From assembly GCA_019634415.1 (NCBI GenBank), contig JAHQVJ010000174.1:42870-106869 (forward strand): 64,000 nt of DNA. The letters run 5' to 3'. Position numbers and translations under genes: made by a program. The number at the start of each line of letters is the position of its first letter. Position 1 is the stretch's first letter. The notes below the pieces were generated by a model, which searched no databases, was not told the DNA's origin, and saw only the letters and a program-made list of their open reading frames with translations. Below, in pieces: positions 25,319-36,152 of the stretch. Source of the DNA: Myxococcales bacterium. GTDB lineage: Bacteria; Myxococcota_A; UBA796; GCA-2862545.

Positions 25319-26353
25319 ATGCCTCGGCACGGAGCGCCAGCGCGCCTCGAGCGCCGACGGACCTCCCCGTTCCGTCCGGTGTGGCTGCTCCTCGCGGCAC
25401 TGGTGCAGGCGCTGCTGTTGCTGCTGCTCGCGGTGATCGAGCCGTGGCTCGTGCCCCCCGACCGAGGCAACGCCCGTCCCGTCTCCCTCATGATCGTGCA
25501 GCCCCCACCCGAGGTGCCCCTCGACGAGGAGGACCCGGATCAGGACTACGAGGGCCAGATCGTGGAGGTGGCGCCGCCGCTGGAGGAGGAGGTCCCCGAG
25601 GACGCCGAGTACCTCGCCGAGTACGACCAGGTGGTGCCCGAGGAGACGCGAAGCGAGAAGTTCGAGATCAACCCCGAGGTGCTGTCGCCGGAGTTCAGCC
25701 GCGAGCAGCAGGCCGAGGAGCAAGACGTCGTCGATCTCAACGTGGAGAAGGAGTCCACCGGTGCCACGGTGGGCAATCATCGCTTCGATCCCAACGTCGA
25801 TGGGACCATGGCGGCCATCCCGTCGCCCTGGGAGAAGACGAACCGTGAGGGTCCGATGGATCCCGTTCGCTCGTCCCAGCGGCAGGCCGTGCTGTCGGGC
25901 GCACCGCAGAACGACCTGCTGGACGAGGTGCGCGGGGAGGTCGTGTCCCTCAACACCTTGAAGTACCCCTACGCCGGCTACATGGACCGGATCCGGCGCC
26001 AGGTGAACTTCTGGTGGAAGCAGAACATCGACAATCTTCCCTCTTCTGCTCGCCTGTCCCAGAGCCGATACCTCACGGAGGTGGAGGTGATCCTCAACGC
26101 GGACGGTGCCCTGGAGCTCATCGAGGTCACCAGGGAGAGCGGGTCGGATCTGATGGATGACTGCGTGGTGCGCGCATTCCGTCTGGCTGGGCCGTTCGAG
26201 AATCCCCCGGAGGGATTGATCCAGAAGGACGGAAGGGTGTATCTGCCCGACTTCGACTTCACGGTCAGCTTTGGGACGGCGCGGATGCAATATCAGGGCA
26301 TCGATCCCAGAGCGGGCGTCCAGTTTCCGGGCATTCTCAAGTCGCCGCGCTGA
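25319..26353 (+). CDS. Second TonB-like protein with acidic linker
   Basis: A 344-residue protein with one transmembrane helix (about residues 20-40), a strongly acidic Pro/Glu/Asp linker (about 60-150), and a C-terminal TonB-like domain (about 215-320: YMDRIRRQVNFWWKQNID, then TEVEVILNADGALELIEV and SDLMDDCVVRAFR). The NFWW block and the late Cys are like TonB/TolA-type proteins of delta-proteobacteria, including some motility- or gliding-linked ones. It follows another TonB-like gene on the same strand. The pair have opposite linker character (basic/Gly-rich versus acidic), which suggests different partners. Confidence 0.75.
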   Translation: MPRHGAPARLERRRTSPFRPVWLLLAALVQALLLLLLAVIEPWLVPPDRGNARPVSLMIVQPPPEVPLDEEDPDQDYEGQIVEVAPPLEEEVPEDAEYLAEYDQVVPEETRSEKFEINPEVLSPEFSREQQAEEQDVVDLNVEKESTGATVGNHRFDPNVDGTMAAIPSPWEKTNREGPMDPVRSSQRQAVLSGAPQNDLLDEVRGEVVSLNTLKYPYAGYMDRIRRQVNFWWKQNIDNLPSSARLSQSRYLTEVEVILNADGALELIEVTRESGSDLMDDCVVRAFRLAGPFENPPEGLIQKDGRVYLPDFDFTVSFGTARMQYQGIDPRAGVQFPGILKSPR

Positions 26354-26379
26354 GCCCCCCCGTAGGCCACGGAGCGTAG

Positions 26380-26799
26380 ATGGCAAACATCCGGCAGCAG
26401 ATCAACATCGCTGCGCCCTCCCGAGAGGTGTGGAACGTGCTGACCTCCGCCGAGGGCTGGAAGCGGTGGTGGGCCGAAGAGGCACGCCTGGAGGCGCGCA
26501 GCGGCGGTCGCATCGTGCTCACGGTGGAAGGCGACGATGGGGAGCCCATCGAGGAGCGTGGGGTGTTCCACGAGCTTCGGCCCACGCGTAAGCTCGAGAT
26601 CGCCTGGGATGCGACGAGTCCCGCCAAGACCAAGGGCACGCGCCTGCAGTTCACCATCTCTCGGGATGGCGACGAGACGCGCGTGGCCCTGATCCACTCT
26701 GGTGGCGGGATCCTCGACGACGAGGACGCTCGCGCCGACCTGGAGAAGGAGTGGCGCTCGGCCCTCAAGGCGCTGCGCCGCTCCATGGAAGGCGACTGA
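26380..26799 (+). CDS. SRPBCC/AHSA1-family protein
   Basis: A 139-residue protein of the START-like SRPBCC superfamily. The start IRQQINIAAPSREVWNVLTS and the block GWKRWWAEEARLEARSGGRI match the helix-grip fold of AHSA1/CalC-type proteins, which bind hydrophobic ligands or act with Hsp90. GGAG lies five bases before the ATG. The gene starts 26 bases after the TonB-like gene and converges on the LysM lipoprotein gene, 13 bases away. The ligand is unknown. Confidence 0.8.
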   Translation: MANIRQQINIAAPSREVWNVLTSAEGWKRWWAEEARLEARSGGRIVLTVEGDDGEPIEERGVFHELRPTRKLEIAWDATSPAKTKGTRLQFTISRDGDETRVALIHSGGGILDDEDARADLEKEWRSALKALRRSMEGD

Positions 26800-26812
26800 C
26801 GCGGTATCGACG

Positions 26813-27514
26813 CTACTGGTGGTGCATCGACAGCTCGTTGCCCTCGGCGCTCGCCGCCGGATCGGTATCGATGGTGTCGGCCAGCAGTGGCAGCATCAGC
26901 GCCTGACCAGGCCGCAGGTGCTCGACGTCGATGGAGGGATTGAAGCTCTCCACGAGCCAGACGGGTAGGTCTCCGTTGAGCTTCGCGATGGTCCAAGCGG
27001 AGTCTCCCGTGCGCACGACGTAGAACTCGGTGCCCACGGTGCCCCCGCGGCTCGCCAGGTACCCCTCCACACGGCGGAGGTGATGAGCATCACGCGCGTG
27101 CTCGATGTGACCGCGGCGTTCGTGGCTCGCGGGAACCACGATCTCCGTGCCCACGGGCAAGGGGGCGTCCAGCGGCAGGGAGCTGGCATGGGCGATCGTC
27201 TCCACGGGGAGCTCTGCCCAGCGAGCGAAGTGATCCAGAGTCTCGCCACGGCGGAGCGTGTAAGCCTTGGAGGGCTCGTCCAGCTCGTGGTTCGCGTCGA
27301 TCGTCGCGGCGGCGCTGACCTCCCTCGGGCTCGTGGACGCAAGCGATCGGTCGGGGCTCGAGACCTCTTGCACATCGTCCTCGGCGTCGGCCGAAGACAG
27401 GGTGACGGGCGCCTGCACGCCCGGCGCGGGGCCGTAGGTCGGCAGCTGCTGAGAGCGGGTCGGCCCGCACGCGGCGAGGGTGAGCAGCGACAGAGATGTG
27501 ATGATGCGGAACAT
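26813..27514 (-). CDS. LysM-domain lipoprotein
   Basis: A 233-residue lipoprotein. The signal peptide ends in LTLAAC (Cys about 16). After a 65-residue linker come two LysM-like modules: KAYTLRRGETLDHFARWAEL... and EFYVVRTGDSAWTIAKLNGD..., each ending in a Leu-Pro-rich strand (TEIVVP, QALMLP). LysM binds peptidoglycan GlcNAc, so this is a periplasmic wall-binding lipoprotein without a visible hydrolase domain. AGGAGGATCC directly before the ATG at 27514 fixes the start. A sigma-54-like promoter lies about 40 bases upstream. Confidence 0.85.
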   Translation of the reverse strand: MFRIITSLSLLTLAACGPTRSQQLPTYGPAPGVQAPVTLSSADAEDDVQEVSSPDRSLASTSPREVSAAATIDANHELDEPSKAYTLRRGETLDHFARWAELPVETIAHASSLPLDAPLPVGTEIVVPASHERRGHIEHARDAHHLRRVEGYLASRGGTVGTEFYVVRTGDSAWTIAKLNGDLPVWLVESFNPSIDVEHLRPGQALMLPLLADTIDTDPAASAEGNELSMHHQ

Positions 27515-27553
27515 GGATCCTCCTGTGGGCCCCTGATCGGGGTCGACAGGGGA

Positions 27554-27572
27554 GATGCAGCCCTCGTGCCAA
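27554..27572 (-). promoter_or_regulatory. Sigma-54-type (-24/-12) promoter for the LysM lipoprotein gene
   Basis: Read on the minus strand, TTGGCACG-AGGG-CTGCAT matches the RpoN consensus YTGGCACG-N4-TTGCW at all but one core position and has the required GG-N10-GC spacing. Transcription would start near 27545, giving a leader of about 30 bases before the ATG at 27514. RpoN promoters need an enhancer-binding activator; none is encoded in this window. Confidence 0.5.
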
Positions 27573-27690
27573 TTCATGATTTTCGCGTCTTTCCGTGATT
27601 GTTCGTGAAAGTAAGGCTTTAGCGTGCATCATTCCGATTCAGAAAGCATTGTTATATCTCTTTATTATAGATGTGCTGCTTGATACTTGC
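27571..27690. other. AT-rich island between divergent genes
   Basis: By hand count only 45 of these 120 bases are G or C (about 38 %), against roughly 70 % around it. The gap between the LysM gene (minus) and the HEAT-like gene (plus) is 274 bases and is otherwise gene-free. The minus strand contains a perfect TATAAT (27664-27669) but no good -35. CTTTC/GAAAG (27589-27593, 27607-27611) is a weak inverted repeat. It probably holds promoters for both genes. Confidence 0.5.
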
Positions 27691-27788
27691 TGATCGCCAA
27701 GTCCCGGATCCCTGGGGATCGGGCCTGTGGGCTCGCGCGACCTGGACACGGGCAGCCCAGCCGATACCAGGACTCCCCTGGAGACCTG

Positions 27789-29030
27789 ATGAGCAAGGCG
27801 CGTGCGTCCGCCCACGAGGCCCTGAAGAGCCGCGACGTCGCGACGAGAGCAGCTGCTGTCCGGGACCTGTCGGCGTGTGGCTCCGCAGAGGATGTCGAGA
27901 CGCTGCTCGGCTTCGCGAAGACCGACAAGAGCCCTTCCGTGCGGCTGTATGCGGCGGCGGCGGCAGCCGACGTGGCGATGCGCACGGCGTCGACTACGAC
28001 CGGCGCGGTGCGTGAGGCATGGGTGGCGGCAGCGACGGGTGTGGATCCGGGGCAAAACCCCAGCCTGCTGATGGTGCTTGCGGCAGTGCCCACCCAGAAG
28101 GTGCTCGATCGGTTGGGTCGCACCCTTCGTGATCCGCGCTACGACGTGCGGGCGGGGGCCGCCACGGCGCTCCGACGCATGGCCTGCGCCCGAGGGAACC
28201 CACCTGCGGTGGCGCAGCGGCTGTCCACCACGTTCTCGGAGTGGCTGAAGGCAGGACGGCACCCGGCGGACGCGGTGCAGGAGCTGGTGCGCATCGGTGG
28301 GCAAGCAGCCCTCGCGCTGTCGGAGGAGGCGCACACCGCTGCCGCTGGCCGCGGGGTGGCTGCCGTGCTCGACGAGGCGCGCGATCGGCTGCAGCAGCGG
28401 GAGGAGCTGCCCACCTATGCAGGTGTGTGGGCGTCCTTCGGCGGTGACGTGATGCAGCCGGAGCCAGAGGAGCCCGAGACGTGGCTCGTGATCGACGAGG
28501 CGGGCGAGGTCGTGGGGCCCTCGACGCGGTCGACGGTGGCCTTGGACGGCCGAGCGTCGATCGATGGTGCGTCCGCGCGGCTGGTGTGGGCCACGCGTCC
28601 GGGAAGCGAGGGGGAGCTGCTGGCGCTGCAGCTGCCGGACCGCACCTTCTGGCAGTGCAGCGGAAAGGTCTTGGTGCAGGTGGGCACCGCATTCCAGGGA
28701 CCGCTCGAGGCCGAGCCCGCTGCAGCGAGGGCCATGTCCCGCGCGCTGGAGCCAGTGGAGGGCGTCGTGGCCAAGCGCATGCGAGCCCGCATGCTGTGGC
28801 GTGGCGGCGACGCGAGTACGGCTTCGGAGCTGCTGGACGAGCTGGTGTCTCAGAAGAAACCCCACGCCGACGCCCTGTGGACCCTGGCCCAGATGCGTGC
28901 CGAGGCCGAGGATGTGGACGGAGCCACGGCTGCCGTCGCCCGCGCCCTCGAGCTGGCGCCCAAGAACTGCACCTGGCGGGAAGAGGCGAACAGCCTCGCC
29001 CGCGATCTGGCCGAGCGGGCCAGCAAGTAG
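27789..29030 (+). CDS. HEAT-repeat-like cytoplasmic protein
   Basis: A 413-residue protein without a signal peptide. The first 200 residues are Ala/Leu/Arg-rich helical repeats with HEAT-like phrasing (RDVATRAAAVRDLSACGSAE, then SPSVRLYAAAAAADVA and PRYDVRAGAATALRRMA). A central beta-rich section (about 230-310, with ETWLVIDEAGEVV) is unassigned, and the C-terminal 60 residues look TPR-like (ADALWTLAQMRAEAEDVDGA). GGAG (27780-27783) five bases before the ATG supports this start. It ends nine bases before valS, suggesting co-transcription. Its function is unknown. Confidence 0.7.
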   Translation: MSKARASAHEALKSRDVATRAAAVRDLSACGSAEDVETLLGFAKTDKSPSVRLYAAAAAADVAMRTASTTTGAVREAWVAAATGVDPGQNPSLLMVLAAVPTQKVLDRLGRTLRDPRYDVRAGAATALRRMACARGNPPAVAQRLSTTFSEWLKAGRHPADAVQELVRIGGQAALALSEEAHTAAAGRGVAAVLDEARDRLQQREELPTYAGVWASFGGDVMQPEPEEPETWLVIDEAGEVVGPSTRSTVALDGRASIDGASARLVWATRPGSEGELLALQLPDRTFWQCSGKVLVQVGTAFQGPLEAEPAAARAMSRALEPVEGVVAKRMRARMLWRGGDASTASELLDELVSQKKPHADALWTLAQMRAEAEDVDGATAAVARALELAPKNCTWREEANSLARDLAERASK

Positions 29031-29039
29031 GAGGAATCG

Positions 29040-31691
29040 ATGTCTGCGGAGGACCTTCCCCCCGCCTACGACCCCCATGCTTCCGCCACGCGGTGGTCCG
29101 CCGCGTGGGAGGACGCCGAGCTGTACCGAGCCGATCCGGCCGCTCCGGGCGAGGCTTACTCCATCGTGATCCCGCCCCCCAACGTCACGGGCTCGCTGCA
29201 CATGGGGCACGCCCTGAACAACACCCTGCAGGACGTGCTGATCCGCTACAAGCGGATGGACGGCTACAACGTGCTGTGGGTCCCCGGTACCGATCACGCG
29301 GGCATCGCCACCCAGTGGGTGGTGCGGCGGCAGATCGAAGCCGAGGGGGGCGACTTCTGGGAGATGGGTCGCGAGAAGTTCGTGGAGCGCGTGTGGTCCT
29401 GGAAGGCGGAGGCCGGCGGGACCATCACCAACCAGCTCAAGCGACTGGGCGTGTCGTGCGACTGGACGCGGGAGCGCTTCACCCTCGACGAAGACCTGCA
29501 GAAGGCGGTCTCAGAGCACTTCGTGCGCCTGTACGAGGAGGGCCTGATCTACCGCGGCCAGCGGCTGATCAACTGGGACCCCCTCGATCAGACCGCACTG
29601 TCCGATCTGGAGGTCGAGCACGACGAGGGGGTGGCTGCCGAGCTGTGGAGCTTCGCCTACCCGATCCGTGAGGAGGACGGCGGCGGCGAGATCGTGGTGG
29701 CCACCACCCGGCCCGAGACGATGCTGGGCGACACCGCCGTGGCGGTCCATCCCGACGACGAGCGCTACAAGCATCTGATCGGCAAGACCTTGCAGCATCC
29801 GGTGGTGGACCGGGAGATCCCCATCGTGGGGGACGCCATCCTGGTGGATCCGGAGTTCGGGACAGGGGCGGTGAAGGTCACGCCGGCCCACGACTTCAAC
29901 GACTTCGAGGTGGGACTACGGCACGATCTGCCGATGATCAACATCCTGAACCTCGACGGCACGCTCAACGCCGAGGGAGGCCCCTTCGAGGGGCAGACGG
30001 TGGCCGAGGCGCGCGATGCGGTCAAGGCGCACATCGAGGAGATCGGGCTGTTTCGTGGGTCGCAGGACCACACCATGAACCTGGGGCGCAGCCAGCGCTC
30101 GGGGGCGGTGGTGGAGCCGATGCTGTCGACTCAGTGGTTCGTGCGCATGAAGCCGCTGGCGGGTCCGTCGCTGGCGGCGGTGGAGAACGGCTTCACCCGC
30201 TTCGTGCCCAAGCAGTGGGAGAACACCTACTACGCGTGGCTGCGCGACATCCGCGACTGGTGCATCTCGCGGCAGCTGTGGTGGGGGCACCGCATTCCGG
30301 CGTGGTACTGCGCCGACTGTGATCACGTCACGGTGGCGCGGTCCACCCCAGAGGTCTGTGAAGGCTGCGGGTCCGCCGCGATCAAGCAGGACTCGGACGT
30401 GCTCGACACGTGGTTCTCGTCGGCGCTGTGGCCCTTCTCCGTCTTCGGGTGGCCCGAGCAGACCGAGGACTTGGCGCGCTACTACCCCACGAGCGTGCTG
30501 ATCACCGGGTTCGACATCATCTTCTTCTGGGTGGCCCGCATGATGTTCGCGGGGCAGCACTTCCTGGGCTCGGTGCCCTTCCGCGACGTCTACATCCATG
30601 CCCTGGTGCGCGACGCCTCGGGCCAGAAGATGAGCAAGACGAAGGGCAACGTCGTCGATCCGCTGGCCGTGATCGAGGAGTGGGGCGCGGACGCCTTCCG
30701 GTTCACGCTCGTGGCCTTCGCGGCCCAGGGCCGGGACGTGCTCTGGGACGAGAAGCGCGTGGAGGGCTACCATCGCTTCCAGACGAAGATCTGGCAGGCC
30801 CTGCGCTTCTGCTTCCTCAACGCGGAGGGCTACGAGCCCGACGGAGCGGTGAAGCTGGGCCCCTACGAGGAGTGGATCCGTGCCCGCACGGGGGCGGCAG
30901 TGCAGCGCGTGCGCACCGCGCTCGACGAGTACCGCTTCAACGAGGCGGCGGCCGAGATCCACGCCTTCGTGTGGGGGGAGTACTGCGACTGGTACTTGGA
31001 GCTGTCGAAGACCACGATCTACGACAAGCGAGCCTCCAAGGCGCGACACAACGGAGTCCGACACACGCTCTTCGAGACGATGGCGGTGATCGTGCGGCTG
31101 CTGCATCCGCTCATGCCGTTCCTCTCGGAGGAGATCTGGTCGCGGCTGCCCAACACCCAGGGCTTCGTGACCACAGCGGCCTACCCCAAGCCGAGTGACT
31201 TCGCCTCCGACGGTGACGAGGCGGTGCTGGCTGCCATCACCGAGCTGCAAGCGGCCATCACCGAGGTGCGTCGCATTCGCGGGGAGATGGAGATCGCGCT
31301 CAAGACGGAGCTGAAGGTGCACGTGGCGGACGCCGGCCTGGCGGACCGGCTCGGTGCTCACAAGCGCGCGCTGTGGGACCTCGCACGGGTGAAGGTGATC
31401 CACACCGACGATGCGCCCAAGGCCTCGGCCACGGGGGTGGTGTCGGGCCAGACGCTGGTGCTCCCCCTCGAGGGCGTGGTGGACATCTCGGCGGAGGTGG
31501 CTCGCCTGCAGAAGGTGCTCGCCAAGTGCGACAAGGACGTGGGTCAGCTCGAGAAGCGGCTGGGCAACAAGAATTTCGTGGATCGAGCGCCCGACGAGGT
31601 CGTGGAGGAGGTACGGGGCAAGCTCGCTGCGGCGTTGGCCCGCCGCGACACGCTGAAGAGCAGCCTCGATCGGCTCTCGGAGGCGCTGTGA
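29040..31691 (+). CDS. valS: Valyl-tRNA synthetase
   Basis: An 883-residue class I aminoacyl-tRNA synthetase that charges tRNA-Val. It has the HIGH motif as HMGH (residues 54-57, in PPPNVTGSLHMGH), the KMSKS motif as KMSKT (about residue 530), the editing CP1 domain between them (WWGHRIPAWYC follows), and a C-terminal coiled-coil arm (last 60 residues) as in bacterial ValRS. The length is normal for the family. AGGAGGAATCG stands directly before the ATG. The stop overlaps the nadC start by 4 bases. Confidence 0.97.
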   Translation: MSAEDLPPAYDPHASATRWSAAWEDAELYRADPAAPGEAYSIVIPPPNVTGSLHMGHALNNTLQDVLIRYKRMDGYNVLWVPGTDHAGIATQWVVRRQIEAEGGDFWEMGREKFVERVWSWKAEAGGTITNQLKRLGVSCDWTRERFTLDEDLQKAVSEHFVRLYEEGLIYRGQRLINWDPLDQTALSDLEVEHDEGVAAELWSFAYPIREEDGGGEIVVATTRPETMLGDTAVAVHPDDERYKHLIGKTLQHPVVDREIPIVGDAILVDPEFGTGAVKVTPAHDFNDFEVGLRHDLPMINILNLDGTLNAEGGPFEGQTVAEARDAVKAHIEEIGLFRGSQDHTMNLGRSQRSGAVVEPMLSTQWFVRMKPLAGPSLAAVENGFTRFVPKQWENTYYAWLRDIRDWCISRQLWWGHRIPAWYCADCDHVTVARSTPEVCEGCGSAAIKQDSDVLDTWFSSALWPFSVFGWPEQTEDLARYYPTSVLITGFDIIFFWVARMMFAGQHFLGSVPFRDVYIHALVRDASGQKMSKTKGNVVDPLAVIEEWGADAFRFTLVAFAAQGRDVLWDEKRVEGYHRFQTKIWQALRFCFLNAEGYEPDGAVKLGPYEEWIRARTGAAVQRVRTALDEYRFNEAAAEIHAFVWGEYCDWYLELSKTTIYDKRASKARHNGVRHTLFETMAVIVRLLHPLMPFLSEEIWSRLPNTQGFVTTAAYPKPSDFASDGDEAVLAAITELQAAITEVRRIRGEMEIALKTELKVHVADAGLADRLGAHKRALWDLARVKVIHTDDAPKASATGVVSGQTLVLPLEGVVDISAEVARLQKVLAKCDKDVGQLEKRLGNKNFVDRAPDEVVEEVRGKLAAALARRDTLKSSLDRLSEAL

Positions 31692-32542
31692 GCCAGCTAC
31701 GGGCCCTGATCTCGGCGGCCATCGACGAAGACCTGGGCCACGGGGACCTCACCACCGACGCCACCATCGATGGCTCGGCCACGGGTCGTGGCGAGGTGCT
31801 GGCCAAGCAAGACTTGGTGGTGTGTGGCCACGAGGCGGCTGCGGCGGTGTTCGAGGAGGTCTGCCGACGCGTCGGGGGCCAGGTGGACTACCAGCCCCTG
31901 ATCGCCGACGCCGAGTCGGTGAGCGCGTCGACGGTGATCGGCACCGTCAGCGGGTCGCTTCGCTCCATCGTGATCGGCGAGCGCGTGGCGCTGAACCTGC
32001 TGATGAAGCTGTCGGGTATCGCCACCCACACTCGCCGCTACGTGGACGCCGCCGGCGACTCAGGCCTGGGCGTGGTGGACACGCGCAAGACCACGCCGGG
32101 TCTGCGCGCGCTGGAGAAATACGCGGTGCGCTGCGGTGGGGGGCGCAACCACCGCCACGCGCTGTTCGACGGTGTGATGGTGAAGGACAACCACATCACC
32201 GCCGTGGGGTCGCTGACCGAGGCGGTGGCGCGGGCGCGTGGCGCAGCTCACCACCTGGTGCGTGTGGAGGTGGAGGTGCGCACTCTGCAGGAGCTCGACG
32301 AGGCACTGGCCACCAGCGCCGACGTGATCCTGCTCGACAACATGGACGACACCATGCTCGCGGCAGCGGTGGCCAAGGCTCGCGCCGCGCGATCCGTGCT
32401 GCTCGAGGCGTCTGGCAACATCACGCCCGAGCGCATCGCCGCCATCCGCGATCTGGGGCTGGACTACGCCAGCGCTGGCGGGTTGATCCACCAAGCCGTG
32501 TGGGCCGATCTGTCGCTGAAGCTGCGGCAGGTGGATCGGTGA
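31688..32542 (+). CDS. nadC: Nicotinate-nucleotide pyrophosphorylase (quinolinate phosphoribosyltransferase)
   Basis: A 284-residue enzyme of de novo NAD synthesis, converting quinolinate and PRPP to nicotinate mononucleotide. Motifs seen: DEDLGHGDLTTDA near the N-terminus, ALNLLMKLSGIATHTRRYV, the substrate-binding DTRKTTPGLRALEKYAVRCGG, and MVKDNHI. All are characteristic of NadC. Length is as expected. The GTG start overlaps the valS stop, and its stop overlaps the birA start, so three housekeeping genes are translationally linked. nadA and nadB are not in the window. Confidence 0.95.
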   Translation: MSQLRALISAAIDEDLGHGDLTTDATIDGSATGRGEVLAKQDLVVCGHEAAAAVFEEVCRRVGGQVDYQPLIADAESVSASTVIGTVSGSLRSIVIGERVALNLLMKLSGIATHTRRYVDAAGDSGLGVVDTRKTTPGLRALEKYAVRCGGGRNHRHALFDGVMVKDNHITAVGSLTEAVARARGAAHHLVRVEVEVRTLQELDEALATSADVILLDNMDDTMLAAAVAKARAARSVLLEASGNITPERIAAIRDLGLDYASAGGLIHQAVWADLSLKLRQVDR

Positions 32543-33279
32543 GGCTGGACGCCGAGCGGCTCCGAGCCGCCCTCGATCCGGCCCCCACGGTGCTCACCAC
32601 CACGCCGTCCACCAACGACGCCCTGCGCGCCCTGGCGTCGGAGGGCGCTCCCCACGGCAGCGTGGTGCTCGCGGAGCACCAGACGGCGGGGCGGGGGCGG
32701 CTGGGGCGTCACTGGGAGAGCGCACCTGGCGCGAACCTGCTCATGAGCCTGCTCGTCCGCCGCCCCTTGCCGGCCGCCAAGGTGCCTCTGCTGTGTCTGG
32801 CTGCTGCTGTGGGGGTGGCTGCCGCCGCTGGGCCCAGCTTTCGGATCAAGTGGCCCAACGACGTGCTCGCCGCCGATGGCCGCAAGGTGGCCGGGATCCT
32901 GGCGGAGGCGGAGTGGGGCGCACAGGGGATGAGCTACGCCATCCTGGGGGTGGGGATCAACGTGGGTGAGGCGCCGCCGCTGGCCACTGCAGCGTCCCTT
33001 GCCGAGGTGAGCGGCGATCGCGACCGCACCGAGCTGGCCATCGAGGTGGTGCGCGCAGTACTGCAGCAGACCGACCTCGTCGACCGTGCGCCAGCGGACA
33101 TGCTGGCCGCCTGGCGTGCGCGCAGCGCCACACTGGGGCGAGCGGTGGCGGTGGGGGAGATCTCGGGCGTGGCGATCGACATCGATCCAGACGGAGCGCT
33201 GCGGGTACGGGACGCCTCCGGCGCCGAACATCGCGTGCTCACGGGCGATGTGGACATGGTCGCTGGCAGATGTCCGTGA
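32539..33279 (+). CDS. birA: Biotin--[acetyl-CoA-carboxylase] ligase (BirA type, no HTH)
   Basis: A 246-residue biotin protein ligase. It has TTTPSTNDALRAL, the biotin/ATP loop QTAGRGRLGRHWES, the strand RIKWPNDVLA and a following GRKVAGILAE, then GVGINV; these are the BirA core. A C-terminal SH3-like domain (about 200-246) is present. There is no N-terminal helix-turn-helix, so it is a monofunctional ligase and not a repressor. The GTG start overlaps nadC. The 3' end overlaps the FHA gene by ten bases. Confidence 0.92.
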   Translation: MRLDAERLRAALDPAPTVLTTTPSTNDALRALASEGAPHGSVVLAEHQTAGRGRLGRHWESAPGANLLMSLLVRRPLPAAKVPLLCLAAAVGVAAAAGPSFRIKWPNDVLAADGRKVAGILAEAEWGAQGMSYAILGVGINVGEAPPLATAASLAEVSGDRDRTELAIEVVRAVLQQTDLVDRAPADMLAAWRARSATLGRAVAVGEISGVAIDIDPDGALRVRDASGAEHRVLTGDVDMVAGRCP

Positions 33280-34178
33280 GTCGGGCCGAGGCACGCGTCC
33301 GGGCCTCGGCGGAGGCTGTGGTGACGCTCCGTCCCGGCGATCTGATCGGGCGCATGCCGGGCGCGGCCTTGCACATCTCGAATCCACGCATCTCCGAGGC
33401 CCATGCGCTGGTGACCCTGCGTGGCCCTCGCCTGATGCTGCAGGCGCTGCGCGGCCCCATGTCGTTCGAGGGCATCCACGTGCTCGAGGTGGTGATGCGG
33501 CCGGGCGTTCGGGTCCAGCTGTGCGACGGCGTCGAGCTGACGATCGAGTCGGTGGCGCTGCCCGAGTCGGTGTTGGGGGTCGCGGGACTGTCCGCAGACG
33601 TGCTGCCGCTGACGGCGTCCGTCCACTCGGTTCTCCTGGACGGCCCTCCTCGACTCGTCGCCCGGTTCGATCCCGAGGCGGCAGCGTGGCTGTGGACGTC
33701 GGAGACCGGCTGGACGATCCAGATCGGGAGGCAGCCGCCCAGGCCCTTCGAGGTCGATCGACGCTACGCCATCGGCCAGACCGAGATCCGCGGTGCACGG
33801 ATCCCACTGGTGGTTGCCTCCTCGCGCTGCACCCGAGGCACGGGGCGTCCTCACCCAACCCTACGTGTGGTCGCACGCCACGACGCGGTGCACATCTTCG
33901 CCGAGGGACGGCCCGTCACGACGCTGTCGGGTCTTCCTGGTCGCATCCTCAGCGAGCTGGTGACCATCGGCCTTCCCGTCTCCTGGGAGGTGATCGCACG
34001 CTCCCTCTGGAGCGATGCCGATCCAAGCGCCCTTAGGACTCGGTGGGATCGGAATCTGCATCTGCTTCGCAGCAAGCTCAGAGCAGCCCGACTGCGATCC
34101 GACCTGGTCCGCTCAGACGGAACGGGGCTGGTCGAGGTCGTGCTCGTGCCCGGTGACGTGACGGTGGACGAGACCTGA
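33270..34178 (+). CDS. FHA domain-winged-helix protein
   Basis: A 302-residue protein. Residues 14-95 form an FHA domain (LIGRMPGAALHI, then the SxxH core RISEAHALV), which binds phospho-Thr peptides. The C-terminal 95 residues (ILSELVTIGLPVSWEVIARSLW, then a basic helix with LHLLRSKLRAARL) resemble the winged helix of OmpR/SARP-type DNA-binding domains. It could therefore be a phosphothreonine-recruited transcription factor. It lies at the end of the valS-nadC-birA run and converges, with 3 bases between, on a Ser/Thr kinase gene. A middle region (95-200) is unassigned. Confidence 0.75.
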   Translation: MSVSRAEARVRASAEAVVTLRPGDLIGRMPGAALHISNPRISEAHALVTLRGPRLMLQALRGPMSFEGIHVLEVVMRPGVRVQLCDGVELTIESVALPESVLGVAGLSADVLPLTASVHSVLLDGPPRLVARFDPEAAAWLWTSETGWTIQIGRQPPRPFEVDRRYAIGQTEIRGARIPLVVASSRCTRGTGRPHPTLRVVARHDAVHIFAEGRPVTTLSGLPGRILSELVTIGLPVSWEVIARSLWSDADPSALRTRWDRNLHLLRSKLRAARLRSDLVRSDGTGLVEVVLVPGDVTVDET

Positions 34179-34181
34179 AGG

Positions 34182-36077
<1,896 letters not shown>

Positions 36078-36152
36078 GATCCGGATGATGTCAGATCCTC
36101 AGAGGATGTGTCGCGAGCGCCTCCCTCGTACAGTCGCTTCGGGAGGTGCGAG

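Noticed and set aside
27652..27668. Plus-strand TATTAT/TTGTTA as a promoter for the HEAT-like gene
   Set aside because: The two boxes are only eight bases apart; no proper spacing was found, so no plus-strand promoter is annotated.
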